Source of the DNA: Cognatishimia activa
Lineage (GTDB): Bacteria > Pseudomonadota > Alphaproteobacteria > Rhodobacterales > Rhodobacteraceae
Length of the DNA stretch: 64,000 nucleotides
Direction of reading: 5' to 3'
NCBI RefSeq assembly: GCF_001458335.1
Contig: NZ_CYTO01000010.1
Span: 125,310-189,309, forward strand
Below the pieces are notes generated by a model. The model saw only the letters and a program-made list of their open reading frames with translations. It was not told the DNA's origin and made no database searches. A program made the translations under genes and the position numbers. The stretch's first letter is position 1. Every line of letters starts with the position of its first letter. Shown one piece after another: positions 18,967 through 27,111 of the stretch.

Positions 18967-19468
18967 AACACTTCCATGATCTAAGAAACTGAGATCCCTT
19001 CGCGATTTTGTGACGGTCGTCGAATGTGGTGTTTCCGGCAGAGATCATGTGTATGTCAAACGGCATGGCGACCTAGTTGTCCCGACGAGTTTTATGCCGT
19101 TGACCGAGAGCGATATCCCAAATCAACAACTGTCGACTGGGCGCGTAATTTTTGACGCGGCATGGGCGATCCCTTTGGCAGTTTTGGCGCTAGATGATTG
19201 CCGTTTATGATTACTGATTACGAAATCTCAAATTAACGCGCTTGGGCTGCGCGACGCCTATGTTCGAAGCCTGTGATGTTCAAACCTATGGGGCTGCATT
19301 TCGATACTGGGTGCGATTGATTTGTCAATTTTGTTCACAATGTACATGCGCTGGTTCTATTTGAACGCAATTGCGTAGCGCTTGCAAAAAAATGAATCGC
19401 CAAAAGTGAACAAATAATTCACAATGTAAACATACGAGGGAAAGTACCAAGAAGAGGTAGCCAGTCAC
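18967..19468. other. 500-base stretch without a convincing gene
   Basis: Between tRNA-Gln and the IclR gene I see no supported coding region. One short frame (19010-19210, + strand, 66 codons) has no recognisable family and no ribosome binding site; it could be a gene remnant. The last 150 bases are AT-rich and contain the repeated operator-like elements described separately. Confidence 0.5.
19331..19430 (+). promoter_or_regulatory. Repeated operator-like elements upstream of the IclR gene
   Basis: TTCACAATGTACA (19334-19346) and TTCACAATGTAAA (19418-19430) match at 12 of 13 positions. The 8-mer GTGAACAA is present at 19406-19413 and, inverted, at 19331-19338. At the second site GTGAA (19406-19410) and TTCAC (19418-19422) form an inverted repeat. 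GTGAACAA recurs at 20269-20276, after the IclR gene. This pattern fits autoregulation by the adjacent IclR protein. Confidence 0.5.
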
Positions 19469-20239
19469 ATGTCTGCAAAAACCAGTACCACAGTTTTGAA
19501 AGCATTTTCTGTTCTGGAAGCTTTAGGAGACAGCGATACGCCTATGTCTGCGACGCAGATCGCGCGTGAAACTGGGTATGACCGAGCGACTTGTTATCGG
19601 CTTCTGATGACTCTTAAAGAGGCGCAGTATGTTTCTTTGGATGTCGACACAAAGAAGTTTGAAATCAGTTTCCGTGTCGTCTCTTTGGCGCGGAAGCTCC
19701 TGCAAGAAGACAAAGAAGTAGAGATGGTGCGCGAGGTAATGCGCATGATTTCCCACCGTTCCACAGAGACATGCCACTATTCAACGCTTGATGGCGAAAA
19801 GTCTGTGATAACCCTAAGAGAAAGGGGAAAACAGGTTGTAAGTGTGGAATTTGGAGTTGGCGAAAGCGCCGAGCTTTATTCAACAGCAGGCGGCAAGGCG
19901 ATGCTCGCATTCGCCGACACCCGCTTTACTCAGAAGATCTTGTCTAAGAAGCTCCCGCGTCACACCGTCAATACAATATGTACACCGTCCGAGCTCCGCC
20001 AAGAGCTTCTGACTGTTCGTGCGCATGGCGTTGCTTACGACAATGAAGAGTTGATGATTGGGCTGCGTTGTCTGGCTGCCCCGATCTTTGAAGCCGATGG
20101 AAGTGTACGCTCTACCATCGCGATGTCTGGGCCGACCGGCCGTTACACAGATGAGCGAGTTGCCGAGCTTGAGGTGATTCTTCGAGAAGGGGCGCGAGAG
20201 CTGACACGTCGTCGGGGCGGGCCACAGTGGTCAGTCTGA
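19469..20239 (+). CDS. IclR-family transcriptional regulator
   Basis: A 256-residue IclR regulator: N-terminal winged helix (VLKAFSVLEALGDSDTPMSA, then IARETGYDRATCYRLLMTLK) and C-terminal GAF-like effector domain (VSVEFGVGESAELYSTAGGK, GVAYDNEELMIGLRCLAAPI, STIAMSGPTGRYTDERV). IclR proteins usually sense small carbon-source metabolites. It heads a sugar transport and oxidation operon on the same strand, so it most likely controls that operon and itself. The promoter region and the gap after the gene share the GTGAACAA element. Confidence 0.9.
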   Translation: MSAKTSTTVLKAFSVLEALGDSDTPMSATQIARETGYDRATCYRLLMTLKEAQYVSLDVDTKKFEISFRVVSLARKLLQEDKEVEMVREVMRMISHRSTETCHYSTLDGEKSVITLRERGKQVVSVEFGVGESAELYSTAGGKAMLAFADTRFTQKILSKKLPRHTVNTICTPSELRQELLTVRAHGVAYDNEELMIGLRCLAAPIFEADGSVRSTIAMSGPTGRYTDERVAELEVILREGARELTRRRGGPQWSV

Positions 20240-20268
20240 TGTTTAAAAAGTGTTAAGAAAATCAAATA

Positions 20269-20361
20269 GTGAACAATGGAGAATAAATAAACTCAAAAAT
20301 CACTAAATTCACACCAAAGCCGGTGGAAAACCCGGCTCCGCGGTTCTGAGGGGGGAACCGC
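20269..20361 (+). promoter_or_regulatory. Leader of the sugar transporter operon: operator-like site and two stem-loops
   Basis: GTGAACAA (20269-20276) repeats the element found before the IclR gene. Two tandem hairpins follow: AGCCGG (20318-20323) with CCGGCT (20332-20337), and GCGGTTC (20340-20346) with GAACCGC (20355-20361). The binding-protein start codon is 52 bases further on with a good GGGAGGA site. They could form a structured 5' leader that stabilises or controls the abundant binding-protein message. Confidence 0.45.
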
Positions 20362-20412
20362 AAAGCTAGATTGAATGAGCGGCAAGACGCTGCAGACCTT
20401 AGGGAGGATTAC

Positions 20413-21441
20413 ATGAACAACTTCATTAAATCGGCCGTTTTGGCTGTAACAGCATCAGCGGCGACTATGGCGGCGGCGGAAACCCGTGTCGCGCTGGTCC
20501 CTGGTGGCCCACACCCATTCTTTGCCAACTGGGAAGGTGGCGGCGTTGATGCCGTGAAAGACTTTGGTGTGGCATCTTCTGACTACCGCGTTCCACAAGA
20601 GTGGAAGCTCGACATGCAGAACAAAATGCTCGAGAGCCTGGTGAGCCAAGGCTACAACGCCTTTGCCGTCTTCCCTGGCGATGCAAACGGCACCAATGCG
20701 ATGGTTTCCGAACTGAAAGACTTCGGTGCGCCGACAGTTTCTATTGCGGGCTGCACCCAGTCCCCAAGCCCGGTTGAGTTCTGCCTGGCGACAGACGTTT
20801 ATAAGTCTGCATATCAAGGCACCATGGCTCTGATCGAAGCGATGGGCAACGAAGGCAAAATCGTTCACGAAACATCTTTGCTGATTGACCCGAACACGCA
20901 GCTACGCGTTGCGGCGGTAGAGCAAGCGATTGCTGACGCACAAGCGGAAGGCAAAAAGGTCGAGCTGTATCAGCACCTGACCGACGTGGATGACCAAGAA
21001 AAAGCGGACCAGAAAATCAACGCTCTGCTCGCGGGTAAAGCGCATGAGTTTGACGGTCTGGTATCCACCGCTTGGGTTGCTTCCGTTGTGACATCCAAAG
21101 CACTGCGTTCTTCCAACAATGAAGACCTGAAATTCATCGCGATTGACCACGACCAGATCGTTCTGGACGCGATCAAAGACGGCGTTATTCAGGGGACCAT
21201 GCTGCAGAACCCGCATGGTCAGGCGTATATCGCGACCTATGCTTTGGACAAACTGTTGAACGGCTGCACCATCAAAGCGGATGCACCATTCAGCCCAACG
21301 CCACAGCACACAACCTTCATCGACAGCGGCACCATGTTGGTCACAAAAGACAACATCGACAACTGGGAAGCTGAGATGAAAGCCGTGACTGACGGCATCA
21401 TGGCGACGTTTGACGAGAAATTCCTCGACTGCGCAAGCTAA
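20413..21441 (+). CDS. Periplasmic sugar-binding protein of an ABC transporter
   Basis: A 342-residue ribose-type (Peripla_BP_4) binding protein with a signal peptide (MNNFIKSAVLAVTASAATMA, cleavage near AAA-ET). Mature protein: TRVALVPGGPHPFFANWEGG, MLESLVSQGYNAFAVFPGDA, then DQEKADQKINALLAG and FIAIDHDQIVLDAIKDGVIQ. It delivers a sugar to the two permeases that follow. ATG 20413 is preceded by GGGAGGA (20402-20408). Adjacent enzymes suggest an aldose, perhaps a pentose or 6-deoxyhexose; the ligand itself cannot be read. Confidence 0.9.
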   Translation: MNNFIKSAVLAVTASAATMAAAETRVALVPGGPHPFFANWEGGGVDAVKDFGVASSDYRVPQEWKLDMQNKMLESLVSQGYNAFAVFPGDANGTNAMVSELKDFGAPTVSIAGCTQSPSPVEFCLATDVYKSAYQGTMALIEAMGNEGKIVHETSLLIDPNTQLRVAAVEQAIADAQAEGKKVELYQHLTDVDDQEKADQKINALLAGKAHEFDGLVSTAWVASVVTSKALRSSNNEDLKFIAIDHDQIVLDAIKDGVIQGTMLQNPHGQAYIATYALDKLLNGCTIKADAPFSPTPQHTTFIDSGTMLVTKDNIDNWEAEMKAVTDGIMATFDEKFLDCAS

Positions 21442-21451
21442 GTCGCACTTT

Positions 21452-21482
21452 GGGTCGCGATCACTCTCCCCGATCGCGGCCC
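21452..21482 (+). terminator. Stable hairpin between binding protein and permease genes
   Basis: GGGTCGCGATC (21452-21462), a 9-base loop and GATCGCGGCCC (21472-21482) form an 11-bp stem with one G-T pair and no T-tract. In binding-protein operons such stems protect the upstream message or cause partial termination, raising the ratio of binding protein to membrane parts. That role is inferred. Confidence 0.6.
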
Positions 21483-21544
21483 ATCCTTAAACACTTACAT
21501 TCTGGAATACCGAAATGTCTGCCTCAGAAATGGAGGGCAAACCA

Positions 21545-22531
21545 ATGCCCCCTCGGCCTGACGCCGTAAACCTCAACGAGTTGCTCGCCCGGATCGCCAA
21601 ATCCGCCGGGCTTGCGCTGATTGTTGGGGTTTTGATCCTCATCTTTGTATACGGCGCGCAAGGGTTTACCAGCAAATTCAACCTGTTCAACTTGACACGG
21701 AACCTCTCGGTTGCTGCTGTTGTTGGTTTCGGGATGATGGTCGTTTTGGCGCTGGGGCATATGAACCTGGCACTTGGGTCAACGGCTTTGGCCTCGGTTA
21801 TGATCATGGGCTGGGTCATGAAAGTGGCGGCGCTTCCGGTGCCTGTGGCCGTGGGTTGTGGTCTTGCTGTTGGTTCTCTTTTGGGGCTGCTCAATGGCTG
21901 GTTGATTGTCAAAACCAAGCTGCACTCGTTCATTATTACATTGGCGACAGCGTCGATGTTTTTGGGGCTTGTGTTGATCATGTTTCCAGGCGGCCCGATC
22001 TCTGACCTTCCCCGCGAATTCACTGGTATCTCGAAGACACGTTATTTTGGTTGGGTGTCTGGCATGCTGCTGATCACGCTAGTTGCAGGCGTCGTTCTGG
22101 CAGTGATGTATCGCTTCACGACATTGGGACGGCAAATGTTGGCCACCGGGGCAAACCCCGACGCGGCAGAGCTTTCCGGCATCCCGGTATCTCGCGCGAT
22201 CCTGTTGGCACACACGTTGTCTGGCTTCCTTGCGGCACTTGCGGGTGTCATGTTCACCGCGCGGCAGGGATCTGCCTTGCTGTCGACCGGCGAAGACTGG
22301 CTGCTTGCGTCCTTCTTGGCACCACTCCTAGGCGGCACACTTTTGGCTGGCGGTTATGTGTCTGTTGTGGGCGCGTTCCTTGGGGCAATGCTTGTCGGCA
22401 TTCTACAAAACGGCCTTGTCCTGATCGGCGTTCCTGATTTCTGGGTCGAGTTCGTGCTGGGCCTCACTCTTCTAATCACCGTTTCCTTGGATCGACTGCG
22501 CAACGTGCTTGCGGCACGGCGCGGCAATTGA
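21545..22531 (+). CDS. ABC transporter permease (RbsC-like), first
   Basis: A hydrophobic permease of about 328 residues from the ribose/BPD_transp_2 family. It has 8 or more predicted membrane segments, starting near SAGLALIVGVLILIFVYGAQ, with conserved blocks GFGMMVVLALGHMNLALGS, GLLNGWLIVKTKLHSFIITL, LGRQMLATGANPDAAELSGI and SGFLAALAGVMFTAR. ATG 21545 has GGAGGG (21533-21538) at good spacing; the in-frame ATG at 21515 lacks a site. It pairs with the next gene to form the membrane channel. Confidence 0.9.
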   Translation: MPPRPDAVNLNELLARIAKSAGLALIVGVLILIFVYGAQGFTSKFNLFNLTRNLSVAAVVGFGMMVVLALGHMNLALGSTALASVMIMGWVMKVAALPVPVAVGCGLAVGSLLGLLNGWLIVKTKLHSFIITLATASMFLGLVLIMFPGGPISDLPREFTGISKTRYFGWVSGMLLITLVAGVVLAVMYRFTTLGRQMLATGANPDAAELSGIPVSRAILLAHTLSGFLAALAGVMFTARQGSALLSTGEDWLLASFLAPLLGGTLLAGGYVSVVGAFLGAMLVGILQNGLVLIGVPDFWVEFVLGLTLLITVSLDRLRNVLAARRGN

Positions 22532-22544
22532 GGCGGGCAGACTG

Positions 22545-23525
22545 ATGAAAAACGATAATCTTATGAAACGTTTCTTGGCCGCTGAATGGTCATCTTTGTT
22601 GATCCTCTCGCTGGTCATGATGGCCGCGATGACGATCATTACCCCTCGCTTTTTGAACTTTGACAACCAAGCGATCCTGACACGCTCTCTGGCACCGCTG
22701 CTGATCGTGGCCTTTGCCCAGGCGATCGTGATTGGCATCGGCCAGATGAACCTCGCCGTGGGCGCTATCGGTGGCATGGTCGCCGTGTTCTTTGGCGGCA
22801 TGATGGAAGCTTGGGGCTTTCCGATCCCTGTCGCCATCGCCATCGGTTTCGCTTGCGGCGTGGCTGCAGGCGCACTGAATGGCGCGATCATTGCTTTCTC
22901 TGGCATCAACGGCTTTATCGTAACCCTCGCGACGCTTTCCATCTTCAAGGGTCTGAATCTTGGGGTCACCAAGTCGATCCCGTTCTATGAAATGCCCGAC
23001 GCGCTGGTGTGGTTTGGCGAGGCTCGCTTTGGACCCTTTGCCGCGATCTTGATCGTACCGGTGATCTGCGTCGTCGCGTTGGCGTGGTTCCTGAAATACA
23101 ACATCTATGGCCGTCAGATTTTGGCGGTGGGCGGCAATGCTCATGCGGCAGAGCTCGCCGGGATTTCCAACAACCGTGTGACCATTCTGGCGCACACGAT
23201 TTCCGGTGCATTGGCGGGTGTGGCAGGCATGCTGTCAGTGGCGCGCCTTGGGGTCGGGCAGCCGACCATCGGCGGTGATTGGCTGCTGGCGTCCTTCGCA
23301 GCGCCGGTGATTGGTGGAGCGATCCTATTGGGTGGCCATATCCCGATCCTCGGCACGGTGCTTGGCGTTCTGGTGATCATCCTGATCGAGAACCTTCTCG
23401 TGCTCTACGGCGTGGACCCGCAATACAACGAATTCTTTGTCGGCGCTCTGATCTTGGCCGCCGTGGGCTTTAACCACTGGCGCAGCCTGCGGGCCGAAGC
23501 GCGCTTGAAGGAGGGCAAAGCATGA
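22545..23525 (+). CDS. ABC transporter permease (RbsC-like), second
   Basis: A second ribose-family permease, about 326 residues: FAQAIVIGIGQMNLAVGAIG, GALNGAIIAFSGINGFIVTL, YGRQILAVGGNAHAAELAGI, SGALAGVAGMLSVARLGVGQ. ATG 22545 gives MKNDNLMKRFLAAEW with a GAGGCGGG site; a TTG at 22509 would overlap the previous gene and is unlikely. Ribose-type systems often use one permease as a homodimer, so two distinct permeases suggest a heterodimer. The stop overlaps the ATPase start in ATGA. Confidence 0.9.
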   Translation: MKNDNLMKRFLAAEWSSLLILSLVMMAAMTIITPRFLNFDNQAILTRSLAPLLIVAFAQAIVIGIGQMNLAVGAIGGMVAVFFGGMMEAWGFPIPVAIAIGFACGVAAGALNGAIIAFSGINGFIVTLATLSIFKGLNLGVTKSIPFYEMPDALVWFGEARFGPFAAILIVPVICVVALAWFLKYNIYGRQILAVGGNAHAAELAGISNNRVTILAHTISGALAGVAGMLSVARLGVGQPTIGGDWLLASFAAPVIGGAILLGGHIPILGTVLGVLVIILIENLLVLYGVDPQYNEFFVGALILAAVGFNHWRSLRAEARLKEGKA

Positions 23526-25048
23526 CTGACGTTGCTCTGAAAATCGAAAACGCCACCAAACGGTTCCCAGGAGTTCTGGCTCTGGATCACGCGGCGCTGG
23601 AATTGCGCCCAGGTGAAGTCCACGCTCTGCTCGGTGAGAATGGGGCGGGTAAATCCACCTTGATCAAAATCATCACCGGCGTGCATGAGCCTACCGAAGG
23701 CACAGTATGGGTCGATGGCGAAGAGGTCACCTTTAAGTCGCCTCATGACGCCATGGATGCAGGCATTGGTGCGGTGCACCAGGAACGTAACCTGATCCCG
23801 CGCTTTACTGTTGCCGAAAACATCATGTTGGAAGCGGTGCCCACCAAGCGCGGTCAAGTGGACTATGCTGAGATGCGCCGCCAGGCCGAATATTGGCTGT
23901 CTGAGCTTGATCTGGATATTGACCCGGACCTGCCGGTGCAACGTCTCTCCGTGGCTCAAATGCAGCTCTTGGAAATTGCGCGCGCGCTATCTCTGAAAAG
24001 CCGGGTGCTGCTTCTGGATGAACCCACTGCGTCGATCACGGAACACGAAGTTCAGGTGTTGTTTAGCTTTCTGCGGAAACTGAAAGCACAAGGCGTTGCG
24101 ATCCTTTTCGTGAGCCACAAACTTGAAGAAGTGTTTGAAATTTGTGACCGGGTGACCGTGCTTCGCGACGGCAAAAACGCCTGCACGAATGTTCCAATCT
24201 CTGATTTGAACCGCGATGGCGTGGTTGCCCATATGGTTGGCCGCGACAATGCGCTTTCTGATCTTGGACACCGCGCGCCGGTAGATGCGCCGACCAAGCT
24301 TGAGCTAAAAGACGTCTCCACTCGCATCGGCCATTCGAACGTCAATTTGCACGCCAAAAAAGGTGAAGTTCTTGGGTTCTATGGTCTGGTCGGGGCAGGG
24401 CGGTCTGAACTCGCCCGCGCCCTGATCGGTGCAGATAAAATTACCGGCGGTCAGGTATTGATCGACGGCAAGGAAGCTAAGATTTCCAGCGTTCAGGATG
24501 CGCTGCGCAAGTATCAAATGGGCTATGTCAGCGAGGACCGCAAAGGCGATGGCCTGATCTTGGCACATTCTGTTGCGGACAATATCGGTGTCACCATCTG
24601 GCACAAGATTGCGAAGTTTGGCGGGTTCGTGACGGACACGATGCAACGCAAATCCGTCAGAGGATTTGTTGATCGGCTGGAAGTCAAAACACCTTCTCTG
24701 CAACAGACCTTGGGCAATCTGTCCGGGGGCAATCAGCAAAAAGTGTCGGTTGCAAAATGGCTCGCCGCTGAGACGGAAATTCTCATCATTGATGAGCCCA
24801 CCGTCGGGGTGGATATCCGGACCAAAGGCTATTTGCACAAACTCATCTGGGAAGTGGCAGAGGCTGGGGTGACCGTTTTGGTGATCAGCTCAGACATGCC
24901 AGAAATCGTCGCCGTGGCGGACCGCCTGATTGTGATGAATGAAATGCAGGTTGTTGGCGATCTGCCGAACTCGCGTGACTACGACGAGATGAGCCAGAAG
25001 ATTATGCAATCCATCGTCGGCGCGTCTGACTTAAAAGAAAGCGCGTAA
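23522..25048 (+). CDS. Sugar ABC transporter ATP-binding protein, two ATPase domains
   Basis: A 508-residue RbsA/XylG-type protein with tandem nucleotide-binding domains. Domain 1 has Walker A GENGAGKSTLIKIITG, the signature-like LSVAQMQLLEIARAL and Walker B LLLDEPTASITEHE. Domain 2 has the degenerate Walker A YGLVGAGRSELARAL usual for this family, then YVSEDRKGDGLILA, signature LSGGNQQKVSVAKWL and Walker B ILIIDEPTVGVDIRTKG. It starts at ATG 23522 overlapping the permease stop, and the first reductase gene begins two bases after its stop. Confidence 0.93.
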   Translation: MTDVALKIENATKRFPGVLALDHAALELRPGEVHALLGENGAGKSTLIKIITGVHEPTEGTVWVDGEEVTFKSPHDAMDAGIGAVHQERNLIPRFTVAENIMLEAVPTKRGQVDYAEMRRQAEYWLSELDLDIDPDLPVQRLSVAQMQLLEIARALSLKSRVLLLDEPTASITEHEVQVLFSFLRKLKAQGVAILFVSHKLEEVFEICDRVTVLRDGKNACTNVPISDLNRDGVVAHMVGRDNALSDLGHRAPVDAPTKLELKDVSTRIGHSNVNLHAKKGEVLGFYGLVGAGRSELARALIGADKITGGQVLIDGKEAKISSVQDALRKYQMGYVSEDRKGDGLILAHSVADNIGVTIWHKIAKFGGFVTDTMQRKSVRGFVDRLEVKTPSLQQTLGNLSGGNQQKVSVAKWLAAETEILIIDEPTVGVDIRTKGYLHKLIWEVAEAGVTVLVISSDMPEIVAVADRLIVMNEMQVVGDLPNSRDYDEMSQKIMQSIVGASDLKESA

Positions 25049-25050
25049 CC

Positions 25051-26079
25051 ATGGCGGATCCAACAGAAAAAGTCGCCATCGGCGACACTGGCGTGACGGT
25101 TACGCGACTGGGGCTGGGCTCGACACCTTTTGGCAATCTTCTGTCTGAAGTGAGCGATGAGGATGCCGCGCAATCCATTGAAACCGCGTGGAATTTAGGC
25201 ATCCGCTACTATGACACTGCTCCATTCTATGGCTATGGGTTGGCGGAAGAACGGATTGGTATGGGGCTGCGGCCGCACAACCGGTCTGACTTTGCGCTTT
25301 CCTCCAAGGTTGGGCGCTTGGTTCGCAAAGGTCCGCGCACGGCAGCGGATGAGATTCAGGAAAACGGAGAGCCCTATTACTACGCAAAGCCAGACATGAT
25401 GCTGGTGAGCGATTACTCCTACGATGCGGTGTTCCGATCTATCGAAGAATCCCTGACGCGTTTGGGACAGGACCGTATCGACATCGCCTATATTCACGAT
25501 CCAGACTTGCATTTTGAGGACACGGTGAACGGGGCCTGCAAAGCGCTGGTCGAGCTGCGCGAGCAGGGGGTCGTGAAAGCCATTGGTTCGGGCATGAACC
25601 AATGGGAGATGCTGTCGAACTTCCTCGACCATGTTGATTTCGACATTGTTCTTTTGGCGGGGCGCTATTCGCTTTTGGAACAACCAGCGCTGGAATCCTT
25701 CCTGCCCAAATGCATCCGCACTGGTTGCCGCATAGCGTTGGGTGGCGTTTTCAACTCGGGCCTGCTCGCGGACCCGCGTGGCAATGCCACCTACAATTAC
25801 AAGGCGGCCCCATCCGATCTTGTCGAACGCGCCTTGAAAATCGAAAGCGTCTGCAAGCGGTTCGATGTGCCTTTGAAAGCAGCGGCATTACAGTTCCCGC
25901 TGGGTCATGAGGCTATCGCGAGTGTCTTGATTGGCGTGCGCAAGGCGACTGAAGTGGAAGAGAACGTGCGACTGTTCTCCACCGATATCCCAGCGGAACT
26001 GTGGCATGCCCTAAAAACTGAGGGGCTGCTGCCAGAAAGCTGCCCGGTCCCACAAACCCTTGAAATGACAGGAACCTAA
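25051..26079 (+). CDS. Aldo/keto reductase, L-fucose/galactose dehydrogenase type (copy 1)
   Basis: A 342-residue aldo/keto reductase of the aldose 1-dehydrogenase group (L-fucose, D-threo-aldose or L-galactose dehydrogenases), which oxidises a sugar to its lactone with NAD(P). Tetrad-type residues are visible in RYYDTAPFYGYGLAEERIG (Asp, Tyr), LSSKVGRLVRKG (Lys) and AYIHDPDLHF (His). The cofactor region is near LIGVRKATEVEENVRLF. It is followed by a close paralogue and then a lactonase, which fits lactone production. The exact sugar is not determinable. Confidence 0.87.
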   Translation: MADPTEKVAIGDTGVTVTRLGLGSTPFGNLLSEVSDEDAAQSIETAWNLGIRYYDTAPFYGYGLAEERIGMGLRPHNRSDFALSSKVGRLVRKGPRTAADEIQENGEPYYYAKPDMMLVSDYSYDAVFRSIEESLTRLGQDRIDIAYIHDPDLHFEDTVNGACKALVELREQGVVKAIGSGMNQWEMLSNFLDHVDFDIVLLAGRYSLLEQPALESFLPKCIRTGCRIALGGVFNSGLLADPRGNATYNYKAAPSDLVERALKIESVCKRFDVPLKAAALQFPLGHEAIASVLIGVRKATEVEENVRLFSTDIPAELWHALKTEGLLPESCPVPQTLEMTGT

Positions 26080-26082
26080 CGG

Positions 26083-27111
26083 ATGCCATCTGCAACTGAC
26101 AGAACGCCGCTTGGCAAAACTGGCCTCAACCTTTCCCAGCTGGGATTAGGCACGGCGCCACTGGGGAACTTGCTGAAAGATATCCCAGAGGAGCAATCCG
26201 AAGCCACGTTTGAAGCAGCTCTCAATGCAGGTGTTCGCTATTACGACACCGCCCCATTTTATGGCTACGGCCTCGCCGAAGAACGCCTCGGGCGGGCGCT
26301 GAAAGGGCAAGACCGCTCGGACTTTGTAGTATCCACCAAGGTCGGACGCCTGATCCGCGAAGGGGAGCGCTCTGGGGCTGAAGTTTATGATGGTGGCAAG
26401 AGCTTCTATCTTGCCTATCCCGAAAGAAATGTTGTGCGCGATTATTCCTATGACGGGATAATGCGTTCGCTTGAAGAAAGCCTTGAACGTCTGCAAATGG
26501 ATTACGTGGATATCCTGCATATCCATGACCCTGATGATCATTTTGATGAAGCGGTCAAAGGGGCATACCCGGCGCTGGCGAAGCTGCGCGAAGAAGGTGT
26601 GATCAAAGGTGTCTCTGCTGGCATGAACCAGTGGGAAATGCTGTCAGATTTCATGGATCACGGTCGCTATGACGCATTCTTGCTGGCTGGTCGGTACACG
26701 CTGCTCGATCATACGGCGCTGCCAAGTTTCCTGCCGAAATGCTTGGAACATGGCACACGGATTATCGCTGGCGGAGTTTACAATTCGGGCCTTTTGGCGG
26801 ACCCGAAACCGGGCATCACCTTCAACTATGTGCCAGTCGAAAAACCAATTCTGGATCGCGCATTGGCCATCAAAGCGGTTTGTGAAGCAAACGGCGTCGA
26901 TATGAAGGCGGCGGCCATTCAGTTCCCGCTTTCTCATCCGGCCATTTCTTCGATCCTCACCGGCGTCACAAGCGTGGCAGAATTTGAAGAGAACCGGGTG
27001 CTTTTTGAAACGCCGATTCCAGATCAGCTGTGGAGCGACCTGCGCAGCGAAAATCTTTTACCGGCCGATGCGCCAACCCCAGACAACACTCAAGACCGAG
27101 GTTTGCAATGA
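26083..27111 (+). CDS. Aldo/keto reductase, L-fucose/galactose dehydrogenase type (copy 2)
   Basis: Also 342 residues and clearly paralogous to the preceding gene along its whole length (RYYDTAPFYGYGLAEERLG, VVSTKVGRLIREGERSG, DILHIHDPDDHFDEAVKGAY, VSAGMNQWEMLSDFMDHGRY). All tetrad-type residues are kept, so both copies look active. The start ATG 26083 is three bases after the previous stop, and its own stop overlaps the lactonase ATG. Divergence between copies may mean different anomers or different sugars such as a pentose and a 6-deoxyhexose. Confidence 0.87.
   Translation: MPSATDRTPLGKTGLNLSQLGLGTAPLGNLLKDIPEEQSEATFEAALNAGVRYYDTAPFYGYGLAEERLGRALKGQDRSDFVVSTKVGRLIREGERSGAEVYDGGKSFYLAYPERNVVRDYSYDGIMRSLEESLERLQMDYVDILHIHDPDDHFDEAVKGAYPALAKLREEGVIKGVSAGMNQWEMLSDFMDHGRYDAFLLAGRYTLLDHTALPSFLPKCLEHGTRIIAGGVYNSGLLADPKPGITFNYVPVEKPILDRALAIKAVCEANGVDMKAAAIQFPLSHPAISSILTGVTSVAEFEENRVLFETPIPDQLWSDLRSENLLPADAPTPDNTQDRGLQ

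Noticed and set aside
19010..19210. A 66-codon frame between tRNA-Gln and the IclR gene
   Set aside because: No ribosome binding site, no recognised family and no codon-use support; kept only as an unexplained stretch.
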